A stretch of DNA of 64,000 nucleotides, taken from the NCBI RefSeq assembly GCF_018916875.1, contig NZ_JAHLNO010000004.1, positions 124,001 through 188,000 of the forward strand. The letters are read 5' to 3'. Both the position numbers and the translations under genes were made by a program. Below, in pieces: positions 1-8,495 of this stretch; position 1 is the stretch's first letter; every line of letters begins with the position of its first letter. Under the pieces are notes generated by a model, which was given only the letters and a program-made list of their open reading frames with translations, was not told where the DNA came from and ran no database searches. This DNA is from Virgibacillus proomii. GTDB lineage: Bacteria; Bacillota; Bacilli; Bacillales; Amphibacillaceae.

Positions 1-35
1 GAATCAGCGCATTTGTAATAAGGAGGAAATCAATT

Positions 36-233
36 ATGCCAAAAATGAAGACTCATAAAGGCTCACAAAAACGCTTTAAAAAAACAGGTACCGGGAAATT
101 AAAACGCGGGCACGCTTATACGAGCCACATGTTTGCACATAAATCACAAAAGCAAAAACGTAAACTGCGTAAAACTACTACAGTATCAGCTGGAGATTAC
201 AGAAGAATTAAAACAATGCTTCCTTATAAATAA
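36..233 (+). CDS. rpmI: 50S ribosomal protein bL35
   Basis: Small basic protein of the large ribosomal subunit, 65 residues, close to the usual 64-66. The N-terminus [20 protein letters not shown] is the family signature, followed by a Lys/Arg-rich body that binds 23S rRNA. A strong AGGAGG site lies just upstream of the ATG. It precedes rplT by 62 bp, as in the infC-rpmI-rplT operon; infC and the autoregulatory leader would lie outside the window to the left. Identification is by sequence and context. Confidence 0.98.
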   Translation: MPKMKTHKGSQKRFKKTGTGKLKRGHAYTSHMFAHKSQKQKRKLRKTTTVSAGDYRRIKTMLPYK

Positions 234-295
234 GTTTTAATAAAAGCATTTGGAAGCACAGACTACTTTTTGATTTGTATTAGGAGGGAATTAAT

Positions 296-652
296 ATGCC
301 ACGAGTAAAAGGTGGAACAGTAACGCGTAAACGTCGTAAACGCGTGCTGAAATTAGCAAAAGGTTATTATGGTTCAAAGAGAACGTTATTTAAAACAGCA
401 AAGCAACAAGTTATGAAATCAGGTCAATATGCATATCGTGACCGTAAACAGAAAAAACGTGATTTTCGTAAACTGTGGATTTCTCGTATTAATGCAGCAG
501 CTCGTTTAAACGATATGTCATATAGTAAGTTAATGCACGGTTTAAAAGTAGCGGGAATTGATATTAACCGCAAAATGTTATCTGATCTAGCTGTTCATGA
601 TGAAAAAGCTTTTACACAGCTTGTAACGAAAGCAAAAGAAGCATTAAAATAG
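296..652 (+). CDS. rplT: 50S ribosomal protein bL20
   Basis: 118-residue 23S rRNA-binding protein needed early in assembly of the large subunit; in Bacillaceae it also represses its own operon by binding the leader. The start [20 protein letters not shown] and the central motif [20 protein letters not shown] are diagnostic. Length matches the family (about 118-119). An AGGAGGG site precedes the ATG. It is the last gene of the operon, with a strong hairpin terminator directly behind it. Confidence 0.98.
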   Translation: MPRVKGGTVTRKRRKRVLKLAKGYYGSKRTLFKTAKQQVMKSGQYAYRDRKQKKRDFRKLWISRINAAARLNDMSYSKLMHGLKVAGIDINRKMLSDLAVHDEKAFTQLVTKAKEALK

Positions 653-661
653 AAAATAATT

Positions 662-705
662 AAAAAAGGCTAATGCTTGCGCTAAAGCAGGACATAGCCT
701 TTTTT
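662..705 (+). terminator. Rho-independent terminator after rplT
   Basis: Inverted repeat AAAAAAGGCTA / TAGCCTTTTTT with an inner GC-containing hairpin and a run of T ends the ribosomal protein operon. Confidence 0.85.
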
Positions 706-710
706 CTTTA

Positions 711-897
711 TTATCCCGTATGTAAGGTGCCGTAAGACTCCCACTTTAAGAGCCTGATTTGGTACAATAGGGTCTAAGTGGGAGAAAACGGCACCTAAAT
801 GCCCGATTCGTTCAAGGGCTTTTAGGTCATACCCTTGTGGTAATAACATTCAGTAGGAGAAGGAAGAAAACTCCTACTGAATGAAGTTTCACTTTAT
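711..897 (+). repeat. R1 dispersed repeat, copy A
   Basis: Intergenic element of about 185 bp. It opens with TTATCCCGTATGTAAGGTGC and closes with GAAGTTTCACTTTAT. The outer arms AGGTGCCGT / ACGGCACCT enclose inner arms CTCCCACTT / AAGTGGGAG. A second hairpin CATTCAGTAGGAG / CTCCTACTGAATG lies near the right end. Related copies occur at 4680, 6545, 13014, 21050, 25935, 31362 and 54167. It sits between the rplT terminator and ysdA and codes for nothing. Confidence 0.85.
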
Positions 898-1013
898 CAT
901 AATTCTATGCTTGAAATAATGTGAAAATCATGAAGTCTTCTATTAAGGAGGACTTCATGAATCGAAGTATAAAAAAATTCTAATTTTATATCAATGGAAA
1001 GGAATAATAATAG

Positions 1014-1295
1014 ATGGGGATTTGGAGTAGTCTTTTACCATATTTAATTGGTGTTAATAGTATTACCTTTTTATTGATGGGAATCGATAAACAAAGAGCT
1101 AAAAAACAGCAGTATCGAATACCTGAACGTACATTTTGGCTTCTGGCAGTAGTTGGTGGGGCTCTTGGTGTTTGGCTCGGAATGAAGATTTTTCATCATA
1201 AAACAAAGCACATCACTTTTAACATAGGAGCACCTGCATTACTAGTTGTTCAAATTGGTATTATTGGTTGGTATTTATTGTATAGTAACCATTAA
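1014..1295 (+). CDS. ysdA: DUF1294 membrane protein YsdA
   Basis: 93-residue membrane protein of unknown function. Hydrophobic stretches lie near residues 5-23, 41-58 and 72-90. The family pattern is visible: MGIDKQRAKK, then GGALGVWLGM and the HHKTKHITF motif. B. subtilis has ysdA straight after rplT, matching the position here, although an R1 repeat has been inserted between them. The ribosome binding site GGAAAGGAA is moderate. No catalytic residues can be assigned. Confidence 0.85.
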   Translation: MGIWSSLLPYLIGVNSITFLLMGIDKQRAKKQQYRIPERTFWLLAVVGGALGVWLGMKIFHHKTKHITFNIGAPALLVVQIGIIGWYLLYSNH

Positions 1296-1310
1296 GTATA
1301 AGTTTATAAA

Positions 1311-1655
1311 GTCCCACATATATAAGGAAGAACGTAAGCTTCTCGTAGCCAAGTAGTTAACAAAGTAAAGTAAATGCGATTGGCAATGGCTTCCCTAAAT
1401 GCCTGATGAATCGGATTGACAGGACAAGGAAAGCTTCTTGGTTAAGCATCGCACGCAGAAAAAGCGTACTTCTTTTTCAAGGACAGAGTTGCTACGGCAG
1501 CAATACATCGCGATTTTTCAAGGACAAGGAAAGCTTCTTGAATAGGCATCGCACACAGAAAAAGCGTACTTCTTTTTCAAGGAGATAGCGAATTTAGCCT
1601 TTGATCTACTTCTACCATGGATTAAAAAGACTTCAAAGAATGAAGTCGACTATAC
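1311..1655 (+). repeat. Long R1 variant with internal 60-bp-type units
   Basis: The left end (ATATATAAGG, then CCTAAATGCCTGAT) and right end (CTTCAAAGAATGAAGTCGAC) resemble R1. Between them lie two units of the form GACAAGGAAAGCTTCTTG, GCATCGCACRCAG and GAAAAAGCGTACTTCTTTTTC-type hairpins (5' GAAAAAG, 3' CTTTTTC), separated by a shorter unit around 1500. Related internal units are found at 2655, 6715, 14668, 54500 and 62296. Short ORFs here are repeat artefacts. Confidence 0.7.
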
Positions 1656-1760
1656 AAATTAACCTATATTCTTGTCATAAAGGCTCGTCTCCTGTCATAT
1701 ACATGTAATAATGCGCATCCAATATATTCGCTGCAGAGAATTAGCATGAGGAGGCGGGTT

Positions 1761-2345
1761 ATGGAAGTTTTAGGAAATCACATCATCACTTTTATTGAAG
1801 CCGGGGGATTGTTTGCTCCATTATTATTTATTAGTTTTCATTTAATACGACCGTTATTTTTTCTCCCTGTTATGTTTATCTGTATATCAGGTGGTATCAT
1901 ATTTGGGGCTATTGCTGGAACTGTTTATTCGCTTATTGGCATTACATTATCTAGCATTTTTTTTTATTTTTTTGTTCATAAAATGCCAAAGTCAATGAAT
2001 CGGTTTCAAAAATTGAAAGAAAGGATTATTGGCAAACAAAAGTCATTTACAACATCACAAATAGCACTGCTTCGCTTAATTCCATTTATTCATTTCCATT
2101 TATTATCACTGTGCTTATTAGAAATATCCACAGGGTTTAAAGATTATACAAAATCTTCTTTCTTCTCTAATATTCCATTAGCTTTTATTTATACTTCTAT
2201 TGGTCAATGGATCGCGAATCTAACTCCTTTATACCTTAGTCTGTTCTTCTTGTTGCTTTTTCCCTGTGTGTATATGTTACGCAGAAAAGAAGTACATATT
2301 AAATGGCAGGAATTTTTCCATGTAAGGTCAGAAGAAAGGGTCTAA
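1761..2345 (+). CDS. TVP38/DedA-like (VTT domain) membrane protein
   Basis: 194-residue integral membrane protein with about five or six hydrophobic segments. The pattern LIRPLFFLPVMFICISGG, then GAIAGTVYSLIG and the loop LLRLIPFIHFHLLS, matches the TVP38/TMEM64 (SNARE-associated, VTT) family, whose bacterial members are linked to lipid or small-solute movement across the membrane. The start was set at the ATG at 1761 because an upstream in-frame ATG at 1746 overlaps the AGGAGG ribosome binding site at 1749-1754. The exact substrate cannot be told from sequence. It has no operon partner. Confidence 0.75.
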   Translation: MEVLGNHIITFIEAGGLFAPLLFISFHLIRPLFFLPVMFICISGGIIFGAIAGTVYSLIGITLSSIFFYFFVHKMPKSMNRFQKLKERIIGKQKSFTTSQIALLRLIPFIHFHLLSLCLLEISTGFKDYTKSSFFSNIPLAFIYTSIGQWIANLTPLYLSLFFLLLFPCVYMLRRKEVHIKWQEFFHVRSEERV

Positions 2346-2408
2346 GGATACACTATATTTTTATAATACCATGACATGTGACAAGATATTATCATTCTTA
2401 GATAAACA

Positions 2409-2442
2409 ACGGATGTCGAATTTGGCATTCGTTTTAATTTTT
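2409..2442 (+). terminator. Terminator after the VTT-domain gene
   Basis: Stem ACGGATGTC / GGCATTCGT (with two G-U pairs) followed by a T-rich tail. The rest of 2443-3132 holds a long R1-type repeat and no gene that I can support. Confidence 0.6.
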
Positions 2443-2654
2443 AACATAAAACATATCTCTGATTCCGCTCTCTTAAATGTATTAAATAGCTTCTTTATTA
2501 TTTAGAAATATTCACTGTTAAGTAACGTTTCTTTAAATGAAAAACGAATATCATGTTAATGAAGTTATATATAGCTTACCTTTGTTATGTTAATTCTTAT
2601 AGTGCGTGTTCAAAAAGGAGTTAAAAAGAATCGAGTTTGGTTAAAATCGTAACG

Positions 2655-2830
2655 TCTTAAAAAATTACGATGTGTTGCTGCCGAAGCATATCCTTGAAAA
2701 AGAAAAAGCACTTTTTCTGCATGCGGTGTATCGCTTCCAAAGTTTTCCTTGTTCTTGAAAAAGAAGAACGCTTTTTCTGCGTACGATGCGTCGCTACGTA
2801 GCTTTCCTTGTCCTGTCGCATTACCAATAC
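2655..2830 (-). repeat. Long R1-type repeat units, inverted
   Basis: Read on the minus strand this carries two units of the GACAAGGAAAGC ... CGCACGCAG / GTACGCAG ... GAAAAAG-loop-CTTTTTC type. The R1 ends are poorly preserved. The apparent ORF at 2610-2891 is made of repeat sequence and is not a gene. Confidence 0.6.
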
Positions 2831-3132
2831 TAGTACGTTCTGTGTATTGAAGTTCGAGGCGGCATAGCATCGAGCAACAGATTGTATGCATTTAAATAAA
2901 TAAGCACAAACAAGCCAAATTAAAAATTAATACAGAACGGTTTTTTATTTCACCATTTCTTACTTTCAAAAATGCGAGAAGGGGAAGCAGGTTTCATCGT
3001 TCTTGCTACGCTTTATTAAAAACAAATTATACGATAATAACACTTGTAACCGTTGAACATGAATACTACTGTAATTTTAAAACAAAAATATCGATATCTT
3101 ACGCTACTATCGAGAGAGGATTTTTTAAACGG

Positions 3133-3513
3133 CTAAATCAATAACTTACTTATAGGATGTTTCCATTCAATTTTTGCAAAGGGATAGCGAATTAAGATTT
3201 CCTCTTCAAGAAAATATAAGTCATCTCTTCTAAGACCGCTTAATTCCAAAGGATCCTTTACTGTTACATGTATATCAACAACTTCAAATGAATCCTCTGT
3301 TGTTCCGACATACTTTTCCCCTTCAAATAAGCATCCCTTATAAACAAACAGAACATTTTTTTTGCTGTTATTTGGATCGTCTAAAAAGTAAAAATCACCT
3401 TCTGCTTTAGCGATCCTTAGCTTTCGTAGAGGATTACGATAATATTGAACCCAAGTATATACAAGTAGTGCTAAAGCAAAAACAATTAGTATGCGAAACA
3501 AAATAACTATCAT
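3133..3513 (-). CDS. ysdB: YsdB-like membrane-anchored protein
   Basis: 126 residues with one N-terminal membrane segment (about residues 4-22) followed by a soluble domain. The stretches YYRNPLRKLRIAK, FYFLDDPNNSKKN and LFEGEKYVGTTEDSFEV match the YsdB family, known in B. subtilis as a member of the sigma-W pathway with unclear function. It lies between ysdA and ysdC as in B. subtilis, but on the opposite strand here. The ATG at 3513 follows an AGGGAGA site. Confidence 0.75.
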   Translation of the reverse strand: MIVILFRILIVFALALLVYTWVQYYRNPLRKLRIAKAEGDFYFLDDPNNSKKNVLFVYKGCLFEGEKYVGTTEDSFEVVDIHVTVKDPLELSGLRRDDLYFLEEEILIRYPFAKIEWKHPISKLLI

Positions 3514-3730
3514 ACTACCGTCTCCCTGCTAGTTATTCTCCTATAATACGTATATAATACGTATTAGCGTATTCGAAGGTTTCACTTTTTTTAAATCTTC
3601 ATGTTACAATCATAAAAAAGAAGTGATGATTTGTCATAATTGCAAAAAGCGATAAGCAGTTATGAGAGGATTAAATAGTTCTTCATACATAATGAAGTGG
3701 CATAAAATTTACTAAAATGGGGGATATTGA

Positions 3731-4165
3731 ATGGAATACAAATTGAAAATTAAATTGATAGATGATGAGGCAAAATTACCGTATCGTGCCAATGAGGGTG
3801 ATGCTGGGATGGATTTATTTTCTATTGAAGAGAAGATTATCCATACAGGGGAAGCCGAATTAGTAAGAACAGGAATACAAATCGAATTACCCAAGGGAAC
3901 AGAGGCACAAATAAGACCGAGAAGTGGTTTAGCTTTAAAGCATTCAATTACGGTGTTAAATAGCCCGGGTACCATTGATGAGGGTTACAGAGGCGAAATT
4001 AAGATCATTTTAATTAACCATGGAAAGAAGGATTTCAAGGTAGAAAAACATATGAGAATTGCTCAGATGATCATAGCTCCAGTATTATCAGTTAATCTTG
4101 AACAAACAGAAGTTTTGTCCAATACTAAAAGAGATAAAGGCGGGTTTGGTTCATCTGGAAAATAA
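3731..4165 (+). CDS. dut: dUTP diphosphatase (dUTPase)
   Basis: Hydrolyses dUTP to dUMP and pyrophosphate, keeping uracil out of DNA and supplying dUMP for dTMP synthesis. All five motifs of the trimeric dUTPase family are present: AGMDLF (about residue 27), RPRSGLA (about 63), [10 protein letters not shown] with the catalytic Asp and Tyr (about 80), RIAQMII (about 109) and the C-terminal KGGFGSSGK that closes over the substrate. 144 residues is normal. A GGGGGAT site precedes the ATG. The gene stands alone. Confidence 0.95.
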   Translation: MEYKLKIKLIDDEAKLPYRANEGDAGMDLFSIEEKIIHTGEAELVRTGIQIELPKGTEAQIRPRSGLALKHSITVLNSPGTIDEGYRGEIKIILINHGKKDFKVEKHMRIAQMIIAPVLSVNLEQTEVLSNTKRDKGGFGSSGK

Positions 4166-4356
4166 TAAGAAAGCGTTATGGAAACAGTCAACATCCTGTA
4201 GAAACTTGTAGTAGAAAAATTAAAGGGTCGTCGATTTCATATCCTCTTAGGATAGAGATCGACTAACTATTTTGTTTTAATTAAAGAGATTCAAGCACAG
4301 TAAAAACAGTTGCATTATGTATAAATTCCGTATAGATTATGAAGAGGTGGATTTAA

Positions 4357-5112
4357 ACTAATAGAGCAGCATATTGTGAAAGATAAAAGTGAATTTGCAG
4401 GGATAAGTTGGAAGATGGATATAAACCAACTATTTACCATAGACTGTGGTGAAATATTACTAATAGAGTTTAGAATTAAAGATGTTAATACTATTTTTGA
4501 ATTATTTCACAACCGGAAGCTTATGAATTTTTGCCAGATTGACGTACAATAAAAGAACAACGATTATACTGGCTGAGAAATTATGAGATACCATCCAAAA
4601 AAGTGTTTTGTCAGCTGTACCGAATATTGGTGACCAAAATTATTTGAAGTTGGGAATTATATGAAAGCAAATGATGAATTTATCCCGTATGTAAGGTGCC
4701 GTAAGACTCTCACTTCAAGACCAGAGTTGCTGAAAACGGCACCTAAATGCCCGATTCGTTCAACTAAACATTCCGTGTTCCACGGAATGAAGTTTCACTT
4801 TATTGGCTTCTACAATACGGATAAGAAATAATGTTGAGAACCAAACAGAAATCGCATTTGCTTATCTCAACATATTTCAAAAATAGGGGATACACAATAT
4901 AAGCAGTAAAGGATTGGTAACATATCTGTTTCAAAAAAAGTTGAACTATTTCATGCTATTGCTCTCCCATAATAGAAGCTCAATATAAAGTAATTCAAAA
5001 CTGTGGTTTTCGCTTTAATGGAAAAATAGAATTGGAAAATCAACCACTTACCGTTACATTCTTTGTAAAGGAGAATGGAGAAGTACTACATAGTATTCAA
5101 ACAAATAACTAG
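4357..5112 (+). pseudogene. Broken GNAT acetyltransferase gene interrupted by R1
   Basis: Conceptual translation in shifting frames gives fragments of one GNAT-type N-acetyltransferase: IEFRIKDVNTIFELFHN, AYEFLPD, RTIKEQRLYWLRNYEIPS, LSAVPNIGDQNYLKLG, then KANDEFI, then GFYNTDK, ENQTEIAFAYLN, GLVTYLFQ and finally GFRFNGKIELENQPLTVTFF to the stop at 5110. There are in-frame stops and several frameshifts. The R1 copy at 4680-4804 splits KANDEFI from GFYNTD; deleting it with one TTTAT rejoins the codons exactly. Clearly dead. Confidence 0.75.
4680..4804 (+). repeat. R1 dispersed repeat, copy B (inserted in a gene)
   Basis: About 125 bp, with the inner arm of hairpin 1 missing (AGGTGCCGT ... ACGGCACCT only). 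Hairpin 2 has a different sequence, CATTCCGTG / CACGGAATG, but still pairs. TTTAT stands at both edges and the flanks belong to one interrupted gene, so this copy looks like a real insertion with a TTTAT target duplication. Confidence 0.85.
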
Positions 5113-5142
5113 CGTTTCTGAACAAGCAGAAACGCTCTATTT
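5111..5142 (+). terminator. Terminator after the GNAT pseudogene
   Basis: Perfect hairpin AGCGTTTCTG / CAGAAACGCT with a 6-nt loop and a weak T-rich tail, overlapping the old stop codon. Confidence 0.65.
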
Positions 5143-5205
5143 ATTAATAATTGTCTTAAAGTAGGAAAACATATCTTATAAAATCGGGCGACTCAACTTA
5201 CTATT

Positions 5206-5233
5206 TTGAAACCGTAAAAATTAGCGGTATAAT
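5206..5233 (+). promoter_or_regulatory. Sigma-A-type promoter for ysdC
   Basis: TTGAAA, 16-bp spacer, TATAAT, ending 33 bp before the ysdC ATG. Confidence 0.65.
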
Positions 5234-5266
5234 ATGGAATAGATAAAAGATAAGAGGTGACTCCAT

Positions 5267-6352
5267 ATGGAAAAGATAGATGATACATTAAAAATGTTTA
5301 AAGAGTTAACAGATGCAAAAGGTATTCCAGGTAATGAAAGAGAACCACGAAATGTCATGAAGAAATACATCACACCTTATGCAGACGAAGTGGTTTACGA
5401 TAATTTAGGCAGCTTAATTGCAAAAAAGACCGGTATTCACGATGGACCGAAGATTATGGTAGCCGGTCATTTAGATGAAATCGGCTTTATGGTAACAAAA
5501 ATTGATAAAAATGGCTTTATCTATTTTCAAACCACTGGCGGCTGGTGGAGTCAGGTGATGCTTGCACAACGTGTAACAATCATGGGAAGTAAAGGAGATA
5601 TAACAGGAGTTATTGGTTCAAAGCCGCCACATATTCTTTCTCCAGAAGCTCGGAAAAAACCAGTCCAGATTAAAGATATGTTTATTGATATTGGTGCTTC
5701 AAGCAAAGAAGAGGCTGAGTCATTTGGTGTAAAACCTGGAGATTCTGTCGTTCCTTATTTTGAATTTACACCATTAAAAAATCAAAAAATGTTATTGGCA
5801 AAAGCATGGGACAACCGAATTGGTTGTGCGATCGCTATTGAAGTATTAAAACAGTTACAAGACAGTGAGCATCCAAATATCGTCTATGGGGTTGGCACTG
5901 TTCAGGAAGAAGTAGGACTTCGAGGTGCTAAAACGGCAGCTAATACGATCAAACCGGATATTGGTTTTGCTGTTGATGTTGGTATCGCTGGTGATACTCC
6001 TGGAATTTCTGAACATGAAGCTGACAGCAAAATAGGAAAAGGTCCGCAAATTGTACTTTATGATGCTTCTATGATTTCTCATAAAGGTCTGCGTGATCTA
6101 GTTGTTAAAACAGCAGAAGAAAATGAGATTCCATTCCAATATACATCAATGGCGGGTGGCGGAACAGATTCAGGCTCCATCCATCTTACCGCAAATGGTG
6201 TTCCTTCTTTATCTATTACGATCGCAACACGCTACATTCACACACATGCTGGAATATTGCATCGTGATGATTTTGATAATGCTGTGAAATTAATTGTCGA
6301 GACAATTAAAAAATTGGATCAGGATACTGTAGATTCACTTATATTTAATTAG
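5267..6352 (+). CDS. ysdC: M42 family metallopeptidase (glutamyl aminopeptidase/YsdC-like)
   Basis: 361-residue zinc- or cobalt-dependent aminopeptidase of the M42 family, which forms large tetrahedral shells in the cytoplasm and trims peptides. Metal-ligand motifs are in order: AGHLDE (His about 68), AWDNR (bridging Asp about 182), the catalytic QEEVG pair (about 215), DVGIAGD (Asp about 238) and RYIHTHAG near the C-terminus. An AGAGGTG site precedes the ATG. The position after ysdA/ysdB matches B. subtilis ysdC. It is monocistronic, with its own promoter and terminator. Confidence 0.92.
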   Translation: MEKIDDTLKMFKELTDAKGIPGNEREPRNVMKKYITPYADEVVYDNLGSLIAKKTGIHDGPKIMVAGHLDEIGFMVTKIDKNGFIYFQTTGGWWSQVMLAQRVTIMGSKGDITGVIGSKPPHILSPEARKKPVQIKDMFIDIGASSKEEAESFGVKPGDSVVPYFEFTPLKNQKMLLAKAWDNRIGCAIAIEVLKQLQDSEHPNIVYGVGTVQEEVGLRGAKTAANTIKPDIGFAVDVGIAGDTPGISEHEADSKIGKGPQIVLYDASMISHKGLRDLVVKTAEENEIPFQYTSMAGGGTDSGSIHLTANGVPSLSITIATRYIHTHAGILHRDDFDNAVKLIVETIKKLDQDTVDSLIFN

Positions 6353-6364
6353 TGATAAAATAAT

Positions 6365-6397
6365 TAGGGGCTTATAATTAGACATAAGCCTCTTTTT
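6365..6397 (+). terminator. Terminator after ysdC
   Basis: Stem AGGGGCTTAT / ATAAGCCTCT with a 7-nt loop and TTTTT tail. Confidence 0.8.
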
Positions 6398-6544
6398 AAA
6401 ATCGGTAAATTTTTTTGATGCACTCACCAAATATGTACGCCGTAAAACATGGCTTAACTAAGTTTTACCTACTGAAAAGTAGTCAGAAAAATTAGAGCGA
6501 CAAGCGCTCGTTTAGCGATGTACAAACCGGAAAACTTCTGAAGA

Positions 6545-6713
6545 GATAAAGTGAAACTTCATTTCTTGGATCTTTTTCCAATAAATGTTAGTACTGCAAG
6601 GGTATGACCTAAAGGCCTCTGAACCAATCGGGCATTTAGGTGCCGTTATCTCCAATTTAAACTTCTCCGAATTCTCTAAGTTGTAATTTTACGGCACCTT
6701 ACATACGGATATA
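6545..6713 (-). repeat. R1 dispersed repeat, copy C (inverted)
   Basis: Minus-strand R1: ATAAAGTGAAACTTCATT at the low-coordinate edge and TTACGGCACCTTACATACGG at the other. The outer arms are intact and the inner arms decayed. It abuts a long-form element, so two related elements sit head to tail between ysdC and the lytic transglycosylase gene. Confidence 0.75.
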
Positions 6714-6714
6714 G

Positions 6715-6830
6715 GGCAACTTTATTCAAGGAATGTTTTTCTCCTCGAAAAAAGAAAAACACTTTTTCTTCGTGCGAAGGTAATGCTGTCGTAGCTTTCC
6801 TTGTCCTGTCGACCTAAACGAAACGGGAAT
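6715..6830 (-). repeat. Long R1-type repeat unit, inverted
   Basis: One internal unit on the minus strand (CGACAGGACAAGG, GCACGAAG, GAAAAAG ... CTTTTTTC) ending in TTGAATAAAGTTG. The apparent ORF 6722-6964 is repeat-derived. The rest of 6831-7118 shows nothing I can name. Confidence 0.55.
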
Positions 6831-7118
6831 TTTAGAGTCGTTTTACTTGTAAAGTTCACAAAATAATAAGCAGATTTTTGAAAATGAGAAAAACACGGCT
6901 CCTTATATTCGGGATAAAGGAAACATACCTCTAAAACAGGGGTATGCCGACGCCTGAGCGACAAGCCCGCTTTTACGGTCTTCCTTTAGATTCGAGCCGA
7001 CTCTGACTTGTTGTAGAAAGCAAATCGAAGTTTACATAAGCTTTCAGTATATAAGCTAGACGAAGCTACTTTTCAAAAGAATTATCCGCCATGTAGAAGC
7101 GGATATAATTCCCATAAA

Positions 7119-7156
7119 ATAAAAAAGAAAATGAGTGAATATAATTTTCACTCATT
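7119..7156 (-). terminator. Terminator of the minus-strand transglycosylase gene
   Basis: On the minus strand, stem AATGAGTGAA / TTCACTCATT followed by TTCTTTTTTATTTT; the stem overlaps the stop codon. Confidence 0.8.
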
Positions 7157-7755
7157 TATGCTAAATAATTGGCCATTACTTTTTTAACATAATTTTGCGT
7201 TTCTCTAAACGGTGGAACGCCTTGATATTTATCGACATTTCCTGGACCTGCATTATAGGCTGCTAAAGCAAGTTCCGTATTTCCATTGTAACGACGAATC
7301 ATTTGGCTTAGGTAACTAACACCACCATTGATATTTTGCGCAGGGTCAAATGGATTAGAGACACCTAAGGCTCTGGCAGTTGCAGGCATCAATTGCATCA
7401 ATCCTTGAGCACCAGCGTTGCTCTTTGCATATGGATTGAAGTTAGATTCTGCTTGGATGACAGAACGTATTAATTTTTCATCGATTTGATATTTTGCTGC
7501 AGCATCACGTATTAAGGAATCAATGTTACTGTCTGATTCAGTTGCAGTTATTGAACGAACAGGTGTATATGTATGCTTTTGTGGAGTTAATGGTGAATAT
7601 GCCTGCAGTTCATTTGCTTTGTTTATTTGCTCTTGGAGCAACTCCCTGAATGCGAGATCAATCATTGGAGAGTGACTGGAAAATCCGCTCGAACCAGATG
7701 AAAGCACAGACATTGCTTCGTATTGCATCATTTGCTGTAAATCTCTAATCTCCAT
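7156..7755 (-). CDS. Lytic transglycosylase (SLT domain, CwlQ/YjbJ-like)
   Basis: 199 residues. The C-terminal half (about 85-199) is a soluble lytic transglycosylase domain that cleaves the MurNAc-GlcNAc bond of peptidoglycan. The catalytic Glu lies in IRSVIQAESNFNP, followed by GAQGLMQLMPATA, GGVSYLSQMI and ALAAYNAGPGNV. No clear signal peptide is visible; the first 80 residues are a low-complexity, helical leader, as in B. subtilis YjbJ/CwlQ (about 180 residues). It could be linked to sporulation or flagella, but the neighbours do not say. An AGGAGGATGTTGAT region precedes the ATG. Confidence 0.85.
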   Translation of the reverse strand: MEIRDLQQMMQYEAMSVLSSGSSGFSSHSPMIDLAFRELLQEQINKANELQAYSPLTPQKHTYTPVRSITATESDSNIDSLIRDAAAKYQIDEKLIRSVIQAESNFNPYAKSNAGAQGLMQLMPATARALGVSNPFDPAQNINGGVSYLSQMIRRYNGNTELALAAYNAGPGNVDKYQGVPPFRETQNYVKKVMANYLA

Positions 7756-7823
7756 ATCAACATCCTCCTTCCTATCTTATCTCCTACTATTTTACTATAT
7801 TCTCGTTTTTTCGCAATCTGTTT

Positions 7824-8495
7824 TTAAAAACTTGCAATCTCTTTCCCGGCCTGTTGTAATAGATCTTTATAAAATGGATCTTTACCAATACAGAGCACAC
7901 GTGTACATAATCCCTTTATTTCATCCATATCATGGGAAGTATAGACGATCATTTTTTGATTATCTACAGCTAATTTTTGCAAGTAGAAGCTAATCTCTTT
8001 TTTAGATTTTAAATCAATTCCTACAGTAGGCTCATCTAATAGAAGAAGGTTCGGATCATGAATAAGACTGATTGCTAAATTCAACTTTCGTTTCATTCCT
8101 CCTGACAATGTATGTGCCTTCTCGTTCCACCTGTCTAAATTCATATCAAGACATAGCTGTTCCAATTGTTTTTCTGACTTCTTTTTCCAAGATAATTTCT
8201 CAAAAAACAACATATTTTCTCTTACAGTGAAGTTTTCCCAAATAGCGATATCCTGAGGGACAAAACCGATATGACGTCGTATTTGCTTTCGATTTTTTTT
8301 ATAAGACCAATCGTATAAATAAATATTTCCTTCAGTCGGTGGCTGTAACGTAGCGAGTATTTGTAATAAAGTGGATTTTCCCGCACCATTTTCTCCCACT
8401 AAGCCAATGATTTCACCTGGTTGAACGGTAAAAGAAAGATTTGTAATTATTGGCTTTTTATGATAAGCCTTTGTAATATTGTCCACTTTAAGCAT
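7824..8495 (-). CDS. ABC transporter ATP-binding protein
   Basis: 223-residue ATPase of an ABC-2 type exporter. Walker A is GENGAGKST, the Q-loop lies in FVPQDIAIWENFTVREN, the signature is LSGGMKRKLNLA, Walker B is LLLLDEPTVGID and the switch His is in YTSHDMDE. The ATG at 8495 was preferred over an upstream one at 8516 because GAAAGGAG stands at the right distance; this start overlaps the upstream permease stop by 8 bp, showing translational coupling. It forms an operon with the two permeases. Substrate unknown. Confidence 0.9.
   Translation of the reverse strand: MLKVDNITKAYHKKPIITNLSFTVQPGEIIGLVGENGAGKSTLLQILATLQPPTEGNIYLYDWSYKKNRKQIRRHIGFVPQDIAIWENFTVRENMLFFEKLSWKKKSEKQLEQLCLDMNLDRWNEKAHTLSGGMKRKLNLAISLIHDPNLLLLDEPTVGIDLKSKKEISFYLQKLAVDNQKMIVYTSHDMDEIKGLCTRVLCIGKDPFYKDLLQQAGKEIASF

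Noticed and set aside
950-990. Short frame MNRSIKKF behind an AGGAGG at about 943-958
   Set aside because: Only eight codons; the AGGAGG belongs to a GAAGTC / GACTTC hairpin. Probably chance.
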